Part shown: piece after piece, positions 26,828 to 34,324 of the stretch
How the letters are laid out: each line of letters starts with the position of its first letter
Position numbering within the stretch: position 1 is the first letter of the stretch
Assembly (NCBI GenBank): GCA_007693535.1
Contig: REDK01000065.1
Span: 1 to 34,324 of the forward strand
Origin: Chromatiaceae bacterium
GTDB lineage: Bacteria; Pseudomonadota; Gammaproteobacteria; Chromatiales; Chromatiaceae
Direction: 5' to 3'
DNA length: 34,324 nt
Translations under genes and position numbers: made by a program
The notes under the pieces: model-generated
Told to the model about the DNA's origin: nothing
Database searches by the model: none
Seen by the model: the letters and a program-made list of their open reading frames with translations, nothing else

Positions 26828-29628
26828 TCGCCTGGCTGCCGCTCGCGCTGCTCCTTGCCCTGTTAGGCGTGGGCCTGCTAGCCGACCGCCTGGCCGCGCG
26901 CACGCTGCCGGACCGCGGTGCCTACTGGACGCGGGTCCTGCTGCTCGCGAGCCTGCCACTCGCACTCGCATTGCTCGCGAGCTGGCTGATCGAGGCCGTC
27001 GCAGCCCGTCGCTGGCAACAGGGCTGGCACCTGCTGTGGGATCAGCTGCATCCGGGCAGCACCTTCGGGCACCTGCTTGCAGCCACGGTGCCGCTCGGGC
27101 TCTGGCTGCTCGCGCTGGTCATCGCCGCCATCACCGGCAACCGTGCGGCGTCCGCCGGGCGCTGGCTCGCCGGATCGATCGGGCTGACGCCAACGCGCCA
27201 CTGGTTGCTCGCGGCGGGGGTCGCACCGCTCGCCATCCTGCTCGCGGCCGGCGCCGGACGGATCGGCGCGCCACCGCCGGCACCCGCCTACCCGCTCGCG
27301 CTGTGGGCGCTGGGCGCACTGACCGCCATTGCCCTCGGGATGATCGCGCTGAGCCACGCACCCGCACCCGCACCGGACACCACGCCGCCGCGCCGGCGCC
27401 GACCGCCAACCGACTCGCTGCCCAATTGGCCGACCATGCTGCGCGCCCGCGGCATCGCCTGCGAGTCACTCGTGCGGTGGGCGGGCGCGCCCGCCACCCC
27501 GGCCGACCCGACGTTGCTGCCGGCGGCGCTCGCCGCCCGGGCGCTGCCGGCCTCGTTGGTCTCGGCAGTCCTCGCGAGCCCGGGACACTGCTTGCTCGAG
27601 GCACCCGACGACGCCGGCCAACTGGAGGCGATCGCCGCCTGTGCCGAACGCGCCGCGGCGCGCGGTGATGCGGTGGTGCTGCTGATCTGTCCCGATGAAC
27701 CAGCGGCCCTGCGCGAGCGGCTGCTCGCGTTTCTGCCCGACCCCGAGGCCGCCACGCTGCTCGCACCCACCACCGGTGCCGACAGCCCGGCCTGGGTCTG
27801 GCTGACCGACGCGATGACGCTCTCGGACCGGCTGCTGCCGCGGTTTGTCGAACAGCCACGGCTGTTGCAGCGCGTTGGAACCCTGGTCTGGTGGGACCTG
27901 CACCGTTACTCCGGCGTGCTCGCCGCCAATTTCTGGGCCATCACCCACCGCTTCGACCGCCTGCTCAACCACCGCGGCGGGCCGCCACCGCGGCAACTGG
28001 CCTGTGTGCGCGGGGCCGCGGTGGCGGAGACCCAGCTCAGCGCCTTCGTCAACCTGTGCCTGCCCGGACGCTTCGAGGATGCCCAGACCGCGATCCCGGC
28101 CACCCCCAGCCAGCCACTCGATCTCTACCTGCTGGGTGCGGCCGGCGGGCCGGCGCAGGATCAGCGCGAGCCGTCGCTGGCGGCCGCAGCGGCCTCGGTG
28201 GCGGCCGGCTGGCCGACCCACGTCGCCACGCCGGGATCGGTCGACGCCCTTGGCATCGCGCGCTTTCGTGCCAGTCTCGGACCCGCCGCCGACCGCCTGG
28301 TGGAGCCGGTAGCGGCAGCCGCGCGCATCCTGGAGATCGATACCGAAACGGTACTCGATCTGCCCGACCTGATCGCTCAGACTGGGCGGCTGGCCGACAC
28401 CGCGCCGGTGCAGATCGGCCTGCTGCCGGCCTTCGGCAACCCCTATGTCGCGAGCCTGCTACAGCGGCTCGCGCGCGAGCCCGACCTGCTCGCCCGGCGC
28501 GCACGGCGCATGGTCGCAGCCGAGCCGCAACCGGGCGTGATCAAGCGCCACCTGCTGCTCGCGCTCAACGAGCTGGCCGATACCCCGGCACGGCTGGACA
28601 CCAGCTTCCGGCGCGAGCAGACCGGGCGGGTACAGGCGACGCTGCGCGCGCTGGCCGACAAGCATGAGTTACAGCGGCGCGAGGTGCGCTATCTGGCCGG
28701 CCCGCCAGGCCAGGCGCGCCTCGCCGTGGAGGTAGAGTACAGCTCGGTGCTGCCGCGCGATCGGGCGCCGCCGTTGACCAGTCTCGGCGACCGCCTGGTA
28801 GACCTCTACGATCCGGGTGCCGAGCCGGTACTAACCCGCATCGACCCGGAACGCCTGACCATCGAGGCCTATCCATGGCGGGTGTTCCTGCACCAGGGAC
28901 GACGCTATCGGGTGAGCCAATGGCAGGACGCGGCCGCGATCGCCGGCCCCGCCGGCAGCCTACGCGTGCAGTGCCGGCCCGAGGATCGCGCAGTGCGCAC
29001 CTGGCGGGTATTCGCCCCGCGTCTAAGCGCGACCCGCGGGATCGACGGTCGGCGCGACCTGCGCCTGCTCGGCCGCGGCGGCCTCGCCCGGGCCCTGGTC
29101 GAGACCACCTACCGCGAATGGGTCAGCGGCTATCTGGAATACGCTATCGACCCGGCCAGCGGGCACTGGGTCGAGGTCCAGCGGGCCGACTTCGCCGAGG
29201 TCGAAAGCCTGCCGTTGCCGACCACCGGGTTCCTGCTGCAACTGCCGGCCGCGCCCGCCACCGGCCACGGCCTGCATTCGCTCGCACAGGCCCTACGGCA
29301 CGTCTTCCCGGTGCATGTCGGCGTAGCCGAGGACGCGGTCGCCATCGTGCCCTTCGCTGGTCACGCCGACGACCTCGGTACCGGTCTGATGATCGTCGAC
29401 CTCTACCCGGGTGGGATCGGCCTGGTGCAATCGCTCGATCAGGATCTCAATCTGCTGCTGCGCCTGCTCGCCGACACCCGCGACTGGCTCGCCAATTGCC
29501 CGTGTCGACGCGACGAGGGCTGTGCACGCTGCCTGCAATCGCCGCTGGCGCGCAGCGCCATGGTCGATCCGCTCTCGCAGGCGCCGTCGCGCCGCGACGC
29601 GCTCGCACTCCTCGCCCTGATAGGCTGA
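26824..29628 (+). CDS. Membrane-anchored degenerate SF2 helicase with DUF1998-type Cys cluster
   Basis: A 934-residue protein. Five transmembrane helices lie at about 3-20, 38-58, 84-104, 126-146 and 156-178. A region then follows the layout of a DEAD/DEAH helicase whose active site is lost. The Walker A position reads APDDAGQL (260-267) where an ATPase would have a GxGKS/T loop, followed by the usual strand DAVVLLICPDEPAALRERLL. Motif II reads LVWWDLHRYSGVLAAN (354-369), where DEAH has become W-D-L-H. The C-terminus keeps four cysteines, C892-x-C894-x5-C900-x2-C903, the cluster that ends DUF1998 helicases, preceded by the typical DLYPGGIGLVQSL. ATP hydrolysis is therefore unlikely while the zinc-like site is intact. 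It probably works as a structural or nucleic-acid/protein-binding membrane component. The frame is open upstream to 26443, but ATG 26824 overlaps the previous stop. Confidence 0.7.
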   Translation: MIAWLPLALLLALLGVGLLADRLAARTLPDRGAYWTRVLLLASLPLALALLASWLIEAVAARRWQQGWHLLWDQLHPGSTFGHLLAATVPLGLWLLALVIAAITGNRAASAGRWLAGSIGLTPTRHWLLAAGVAPLAILLAAGAGRIGAPPPAPAYPLALWALGALTAIALGMIALSHAPAPAPDTTPPRRRRPPTDSLPNWPTMLRARGIACESLVRWAGAPATPADPTLLPAALAARALPASLVSAVLASPGHCLLEAPDDAGQLEAIAACAERAAARGDAVVLLICPDEPAALRERLLAFLPDPEAATLLAPTTGADSPAWVWLTDAMTLSDRLLPRFVEQPRLLQRVGTLVWWDLHRYSGVLAANFWAITHRFDRLLNHRGGPPPRQLACVRGAAVAETQLSAFVNLCLPGRFEDAQTAIPATPSQPLDLYLLGAAGGPAQDQREPSLAAAAASVAAGWPTHVATPGSVDALGIARFRASLGPAADRLVEPVAAAARILEIDTETVLDLPDLIAQTGRLADTAPVQIGLLPAFGNPYVASLLQRLAREPDLLARRARRMVAAEPQPGVIKRHLLLALNELADTPARLDTSFRREQTGRVQATLRALADKHELQRREVRYLAGPPGQARLAVEVEYSSVLPRDRAPPLTSLGDRLVDLYDPGAEPVLTRIDPERLTIEAYPWRVFLHQGRRYRVSQWQDAAAIAGPAGSLRVQCRPEDRAVRTWRVFAPRLSATRGIDGRRDLRLLGRGGLARALVETTYREWVSGYLEYAIDPASGHWVEVQRADFAEVESLPLPTTGFLLQLPAAPATGHGLHSLAQALRHVFPVHVGVAEDAVAIVPFAGHADDLGTGLMIVDLYPGGIGLVQSLDQDLNLLLRLLADTRDWLANCPCRRDEGCARCLQSPLARSAMVDPLSQAPSRRDALALLALIG

Positions 29629-29654
29629 GCCTAGACCGAGACAGGTAGGCTGAG

Positions 29655-32012
29655 ATGGACCAAGAACACGGCAAACCAGCGCTGCGTGCGCTACTCGCCG
29701 AGACCGAGCGACTATCCGCGCGGGTGGCACCAGCCGCGGACGCCTGGCACCGCCGGGTCGAGGCCCTGGCGGCCGCGCTCGCCCCCCGGCTACGGCCGTT
29801 CGCCTGGCCAGCGCGGACCGCCCAACTGGCGCGGTGGCGCGCCGAATACCAAGGCTGTGCGGGACTCGCCGATGACCTCATCGCGCTGCTCGCCGAGATC
29901 GAGCGGCAGCGCGCGGGCGAGCAGGCACTGCTCGCGACCACCAACGCCGCCACCGATGGCGACCTGGCCGGCTGGTTCGCGGCGCGCGCCGTGGCACGCA
30001 CCGAGCGACTCGGAACGTTGCCGGTCCCGATCGCCGATCGCGACGGGCTCGAGGCGGCACGGCAGATCCTAGCCGATCTCGGGAAAGCATCCGTCGCCGA
30101 GCGCAACCTGCTCGACCTCTATATCGAGGCCGCCCAACGCGCGGGGGCCCCCGGCGCAGCCGCCGGCCCGACGCGCGACCTGGCCGCGGCCCTGCCGGGC
30201 CTGCGCGCCGAACTCCTGGCCAGCCCGCGCATCCCGCCCGGCCAGCGACGGCTACCCGACCTGTTGGCGCCGGCCCGCGCACTCGATGCGCTGCCGAAGC
30301 CCGGTGCGTTACAGCAAGTGTTTCCGCGACTCGAAGGCCTGCGCGACTGGCTCGGTGTGCTGCGCGACGGCGCCGACGCCGACCTCGCCGGGGTCGCGGA
30401 CGCCGGGCGGGATTACCAGCGGCTGCGCGCAGGCTATCAGGAGCTGGCCCGACAATGGCGCACCCGGCCAGAAGCCGAGGTCAACGACCTGCTCGCCAGG
30501 CTCAGCGCGCTCGAGACCCGCATGCTGGCACTCGGCCAAGCAGAGCAGGTGCGGCTGATGGGACGCCTGACCCGGGCACTCGCGCTGTTCGAGCACGTCA
30601 CCGAACCCTCGCTCAGCGCGGCGCTCGATGAGCGTATCCGCGCGCTGCGGGCCCAGCACCCGACCGATCCCGCAGGCTTCCGGGGTTGGCGCGAGGCGGT
30701 CCGCATGACCGAGGTCGAGGTCGAGCGGGCCTTGGAGCAGGACGCCCCGGCGATTGTCGCCGAGTGCGAACGGCTGGCCGACGCGATCACGCGGGACCTC
30801 GCGGTGCTCGCCGCGCGCGCCCTGCCGGTCACCGCGGCGGCACGGCGGGAGGCCCTGCGCCGCGAATTGGCGGGCCTGCGTGAGCGGCTGGCGGAGCAGC
30901 GGGCAACCACCCTGATCGACACCCGCGCCGGGCTCGTCGCCATGCAAACGTCGGTGCAGGGGCTGCTGGCCGACACCGAGGCACGCGCGCACCGCCACGC
31001 GCACCGGCTGGCCGCCCTCGAGCACCGCGCCAGGCGCCTCGCAACGCTGGCTGCGGCGCTCGCGCTGCCACCCCCGCCAGCGCTCGACCCGCTGGCACCG
31101 GCGCCGACGCTGAACGCCGAGCGCCGGGCCCTGATCGAGCGCCGGGCGGCCATCATCGCGGCCGAGGAGCAACTGCGGACCAGCGCCGTGCCAGGCCTGG
31201 CCACCCGGCTCGGGGCGCTGCGCGCCGGGCACGCGCTGCTCGCGACTGCCGAAACCCGGCCGCCGCTGCCGACCGCACCGGACCAGCGCACGCCGCTGCG
31301 GGTGCTCCAAGTCCTGAGCGGGGAGCTGCCGCGCTGGGAGCAAGCGCTGGAGCAGGCGCTGGCCACCCGGGCCGATGACCTGGACCGGCAACGGGCCGAG
31401 CTGCGGGAGCAGCTCGCGGCCATCGCCGGCGCGCCGGGCGCTGGTCCCGACCTGTTGCTGGCCGATCGCGACGCGGCCGCGCGGTTGGCGGCTCGGCTGG
31501 TGCTCCCCCGACCGCCAGCGGCCTCGCCGCGCTCGCTGATCGGCCCCTGGCAAACCGAGGTCACGCAGGCCGCTGCCCTGGTTGAGCGCCTTGACCGGCC
31601 ACGGCTGACCCAGGCCCGGCACCACACGGACCTGCGGGCGCGCCTCGAACGACTGCGCGCTGACTGCTTCGAACTCGACGCCCCGGCCCCCGCCGCGCGC
31701 CCGTTGCTCGATCGGGTCTGGGCGCTGCTCGCCGAGCTGCCCGGGGTGGAGGTTGGGCATGGCCTGATGGAGGCGCAGTTGCAGGAGGCCGAGCGCCTGC
31801 TCGCGGCACTCGAACAGCACGGTGCTCGCCTTGCGGCGGCGAGTATCGAACAGGCCAGCGCGGCGCTGGCGCGCCAGCCCGACCCCGTCGCGCGGACGCT
31901 GCTCGAGGCACTGCGCGCCACCGCGGGTCGCCCGGATGCCGCGCTGCGCCGGCGGGCCTACGCTCATGCTGGCATCGATCCGATCGACCTCCCGCTGGAG
32001 GCCCCGCGATGA
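29655..32012 (+). CDS. Long helical protein of unknown function in the tubulin-like cluster
   Basis: I do not recognise this 785-residue protein. It is rich in Ala, Leu, Arg and Glu, with almost no stretch that would make a membrane helix, and has many heptad-like segments (for example near residues 270-310, 380-430 and 575-600), so it is probably an elongated helical or coiled-coil protein in the cytoplasm. It starts 26 bases after the degenerate helicase gene and its stop overlaps the start of the GTPase gene (ATGA at 32009-32012), so it is almost certainly part of the same operon. Tight coupling to the GTPase suggests the two products interact. A scaffold or effector role is a guess from shape and position only. 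Confidence 0.7.
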   Translation: MDQEHGKPALRALLAETERLSARVAPAADAWHRRVEALAAALAPRLRPFAWPARTAQLARWRAEYQGCAGLADDLIALLAEIERQRAGEQALLATTNAATDGDLAGWFAARAVARTERLGTLPVPIADRDGLEAARQILADLGKASVAERNLLDLYIEAAQRAGAPGAAAGPTRDLAAALPGLRAELLASPRIPPGQRRLPDLLAPARALDALPKPGALQQVFPRLEGLRDWLGVLRDGADADLAGVADAGRDYQRLRAGYQELARQWRTRPEAEVNDLLARLSALETRMLALGQAEQVRLMGRLTRALALFEHVTEPSLSAALDERIRALRAQHPTDPAGFRGWREAVRMTEVEVERALEQDAPAIVAECERLADAITRDLAVLAARALPVTAAARREALRRELAGLRERLAEQRATTLIDTRAGLVAMQTSVQGLLADTEARAHRHAHRLAALEHRARRLATLAAALALPPPPALDPLAPAPTLNAERRALIERRAAIIAAEEQLRTSAVPGLATRLGALRAGHALLATAETRPPLPTAPDQRTPLRVLQVLSGELPRWEQALEQALATRADDLDRQRAELREQLAAIAGAPGAGPDLLLADRDAAARLAARLVLPRPPAASPRSLIGPWQTEVTQAAALVERLDRPRLTQARHHTDLRARLERLRADCFELDAPAPAARPLLDRVWALLAELPGVEVGHGLMEAQLQEAERLLAALEQHGARLAAASIEQASAALARQPDPVARTLLEALRATAGRPDAALRRRAYAHAGIDPIDLPLEAPR

Positions 32013-33661
32013 GTGATCCCGACCGGCGTGAGCCCGATTGGCGCACCTGGCCGGCCCTGGCCGACCTCGGCCACCGTAACCGTTGGCGCTTCAACTGCGC
32101 CCAAGGGATCTGGGGCCGCGCCGCGACCGGCGCGGCCGCACCCAGCTGGCTGGCGGCCAGCGCAGGCTTCGACCCCGCCGCACAGGCGCGCGCCGCCGCC
32201 CTGCTGCCCAACGCCGGAGACGCCCCAGCGCCGCTCTGGTATTGGCATAGCGATCGGCAGGGCTGGCAGGCAGGGTGCGTTGGGCCAGTCCCACCCGGGG
32301 ACACGCCGGACCCGCGGTGCCGGGTCCTCGACTGGCCGCACCCGGTCGCGGCGCCGACCGCGGTGCCAACTGCGCTGGTAGCGCTCGCGCTGCTGCCGCG
32401 GGTGGCCGAACCCAGCGCAGTGCCGGCCGGGCCGCTACCCGTCGAGAACATCTGGTTGGATACCGACGGCGTCGCGGCGCTGATCGCTACCGGCATCGGC
32501 GCACTGGCCCGGCAGCTCGACTTCGAGCGCCTGACCGCGATCTACGCCGCCGTGCTCGACGGTGCGCCGCTGATAGCACTGCCGGCCGACCTGCCGGCCA
32601 GCGCGCTGGCGGTGCTGCTGCTGCCGCTGGAACCGGCGCTGGCCGAACGGATCAGCCTGTACTCGCGCGCGCCCACCTCCGGCCCTGATCCCACGGCACA
32701 GACCAGCGACTCGCCCGGCGCCGCCTCCCGCATCCACCTGGTCGGTCTGCCCGCCAAGGCGCCCCCGGGACCGGCCACGCCAGCCAGCCGCGCGCACGCC
32801 ACGCGACTGGCCGCGGCGCTGTTGGCAAATGACCCACAGCGGCTCGTCGGCGGCCCGACCGCGCCGGCACCGCGGGCGGCGGGTCCGCCAGCAGCGGAGC
32901 CTGCGACGCGGACGCTACGACTGTGGGGCGCAGCCTCCTCGGGCAAGACGGTGTATCTCGCGCAATTGTTCAGTTGCCATCGGCGCGGCGGCGACTGGTC
33001 GGTGCGGGTGCCACCCGACGGCAACGCCGAGTGGTTCGCCAAACGGCTGGACGGCTTTCGCCGGCAGGGGCACTTCCCGCCACCGACCCCGCCCGGAACC
33101 AGCGACCATCTGGCCTATTGGCTCGTCAATGAACGTACCGGCGAGCGGGCCGCCATCGCGGTCGAGGACCGCCCCGGTGCCGAGTCCGAGGTCGTCGACG
33201 CCGAGACCGCACGGCGCCTCGCCGCCGCGGACGGGCTCCTGCTGCTGCTCGACCCGCTGCGCGATGCCGGGCAGCAGGCCGATGAGGTGCGGCGCGGCCT
33301 GCTCGCGATGCAACAGGCACGCGGCAGCGCCGAGCGCGACCCGCGCCCGCTCGCGGTCTGCGTGTCGAAGTGCGACGCGCTGATCGAGACCATCGCCGAT
33401 TACCAGCGCGCCCGCGACGAGTCGGCGGCCTTCCTGCAACCGCACCTCGCCCCGGGGGTCAGCGAGGCACTGGATCATTACTGGTCGCCCGGGCGCTACC
33501 GGCTGTTCCCGCTGTCGGCAGTCGGCGTGCGGGAGCAGCATGGCGCGCTGCTGCCGGTGGTCTTCTACGACGAGCACCTGGACCTGCGCACCAACCATGC
33601 CGGGGTGCCGCTGAACCTCCTGGAGCCGCTCCTGTGGCTGCTCGCGGAGGCTGGGCCGTGA
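32009..33661 (+). CDS. P-loop GTPase with an N-terminal GTPase-associated domain
   Basis: A 550-residue protein with two parts. Residues about 14-240 form a domain with WPALAD, WGRAATG (35-41), WLAASAGF (47-54) and VLDWP (106-110); the next gene begins with a paralogue of it. Its layout recalls the GAP1 (GTPase-associated protein 1) families of bacterial conflict systems, though I hold that link loosely. Residues about 300-549 are a P-loop GTPase domain: Walker A GAASSGKT (307-314), a switch-2/Walker B region with DRPG (387-390, matching DxxG), and SKCD (453-456) in the place of the guanine-specificity motif [NT]KxD. All nucleotide-contact motifs look usable. The substitution of Ser for Asn/Thr in the last one is tolerated in several GTPases. 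It probably switches or regulates the tubulin-like complex. Confidence 0.8.
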   Translation: MSDPDRREPDWRTWPALADLGHRNRWRFNCAQGIWGRAATGAAAPSWLAASAGFDPAAQARAAALLPNAGDAPAPLWYWHSDRQGWQAGCVGPVPPGDTPDPRCRVLDWPHPVAAPTAVPTALVALALLPRVAEPSAVPAGPLPVENIWLDTDGVAALIATGIGALARQLDFERLTAIYAAVLDGAPLIALPADLPASALAVLLLPLEPALAERISLYSRAPTSGPDPTAQTSDSPGAASRIHLVGLPAKAPPGPATPASRAHATRLAAALLANDPQRLVGGPTAPAPRAAGPPAAEPATRTLRLWGAASSGKTVYLAQLFSCHRRGGDWSVRVPPDGNAEWFAKRLDGFRRQGHFPPPTPPGTSDHLAYWLVNERTGERAAIAVEDRPGAESEVVDAETARRLAAADGLLLLLDPLRDAGQQADEVRRGLLAMQQARGSAERDPRPLAVCVSKCDALIETIADYQRARDESAAFLQPHLAPGVSEALDHYWSPGRYRLFPLSAVGVREQHGALLPVVFYDEHLDLRTNHAGVPLNLLEPLLWLLAEAGP

Positions 33662-34324
33662 ACGCGGTGGATCTGCCGCCCTGGCCGGCCCTTGCCGACA
33701 CCCCAGCCCCACTGCCGGTCCTGGCACTGCGCCGCGGGCGTTGGGGCAAGGTGGCCGGCGGAACCTCCGACTATCGCTGGCTCGCCTGCTCGCCGGGGTT
33801 CGGTGCTGGCCGCACCGATCTCGCCGGGGCGCTGCGCCTCGGCGCCGAAGACCATCCGACCCGCGGCCTGCTCTGGCGCCGCCTGCCGGATCGGCTGCTC
33901 GCGGTGGCGGTCGCGCCGAGCCACGCCCGCGACAGCGCCGGGCGCCCAAGCCTGCTGCAGAAGCAGGTCCTCGAATGGCCGCTCGCATCGCCGCCATCCG
34001 GGGCCGCGCCAGCCGCCGGCCCCCCCTGGCGGCTGCCGCTACCAGCCGCGCTGGCGGCGCTCTGGCTGTTGCCGGCGATCGCCATCGACGACGACGGCGC
34101 CGGGCCTGCGGATGGCAACGACCCACGCTGGCGCGATCCGGCGTTCGCACTGCCAGCGGCGCCGACAGCGCTGCAACCGGATCTGACAATCACTCACGCC
34201 CGCATTGTCGACGGCGCCGCAGCACTGACCGCGCAGGTCCCGGCGCCGGTGCTCGCGGCCTGGTACGCGACGCTGCTCGCCGGTGGCTGCCCGGCGGTGC
34301 TGCCGGCGCCGGCCGCGCTGCCGC
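33658..34324 (+). CDS. Second GTPase-associated-domain protein, N-terminal part (runs off the window)
   Basis: The frame begins with GTG 33658, overlapping the GTPase gene's stop (GTGA at 33658-33661), and stays open for 222 codons to the window edge. Its N-terminus is paralogous to that of the preceding protein: WPALAD (9-14), WGKVAGG (29-35), WLACSPGF (41-48), VLEWP (104-108) and LPAALAALWLLP (128-139) align in order and with similar spacing. It also has SHARDSAGRP between these, a His/Asp/Arg segment the first copy lacks. No GTPase motif has appeared by the cut, so whether this copy carries its own GTPase domain is unknown. The overlap indicates translational coupling. Confidence 0.75.
   Translation, partial: MNAVDLPPWPALADTPAPLPVLALRRGRWGKVAGGTSDYRWLACSPGFGAGRTDLAGALRLGAEDHPTRGLLWRRLPDRLLAVAVAPSHARDSAGRPSLLQKQVLEWPLASPPSGAAPAAGPPWRLPLPAALAALWLLPAIAIDDDGAGPADGNDPRWRDPAFALPAAPTALQPDLTITHARIVDGAAALTAQVPAPVLAAWYATLLAGGCPAVLPAPAALP

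Overview
The window is very GC-rich bacterial DNA with tightly packed genes, frequent 1-4 base stop/start overlaps and purely bacterial families. SpeA, Tas and DusA resemble gammaproteobacterial proteins. A glycine-to-betaine methyltransferase pair, a sucrose-linked kinase and a Na+/solute symporter suggest a salt-adapted gammaproteobacterium, possibly a purple sulfur bacterium of the Chromatiales. That placement is an inference; the window holds no rRNA or other decisive marker.

Layout. (1) 1-3250, minus strand: the end of a MoxR / DUF58 / DUF4381 operon, preceded by an unrecognised membrane-anchored protein. (2) 3323-7002, plus strand: a 16-bp periodic repeat, then biosynthetic arginine decarboxylase (speA) and a di-haem cytochrome c lipoprotein. 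(3) 7232-13319, minus strand: aldo/keto reductase Tas, a short remnant of a sucrose synthase C-terminus, a PfkB-family fructokinase, the SDMT/GSMT betaine-synthesis pair and a sodium:solute symporter. This reads as a compatible-solute neighbourhood with some decay. (4) 13546-17754, minus strand: two unrecognised proteins separated by a repeat-rich spacer (an 81-bp direct repeat, a 20-bp inverted repeat and a 19-bp tandem repeat), then a DNA-deoxyinosine glycosylase-like enzyme, an EamA transporter and dusA. (5) 18291-34324, plus strand and running off the end: a large co-directional cluster of unusual proteins.

The right-hand cluster is the most interesting part. It encodes, in order: a signal-peptide/VWA/transmembrane protein; a 1116-residue protein with a tubulin/FtsZ-like nucleotide-binding core; an 828-residue membrane protein with a second, divergent glycine-rich N-terminus; a five-pass membrane protein that looks like an SF2 helicase with lost ATPase motifs joined to an intact DUF1998-type cysteine cluster; a long helical protein; a P-loop GTPase with an extra N-terminal domain; and a second gene that starts with a paralogue of that extra domain. 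The last four genes are almost continuous. A published comparative-genomics proposal (Makarova and Koonin, 2010) described an FtsZ/tubulin-like family encoded with a VWA protein, a distinct GTPase and OmpA-type proteins as a possible membrane-remodelling system. This locus looks like a version of that idea. The inactivated membrane helicase and the tandem GTPase-associated domains are, as far as I can tell, unusual additions.

In the proposed working model (inference), the tubulin-like protein polymerises or switches with GTP, the VWA and two membrane proteins anchor it, the P-loop GTPase regulates it, and the helical protein is a scaffold or adaptor. Whether it serves membrane remodelling or defence cannot be decided from this sequence.
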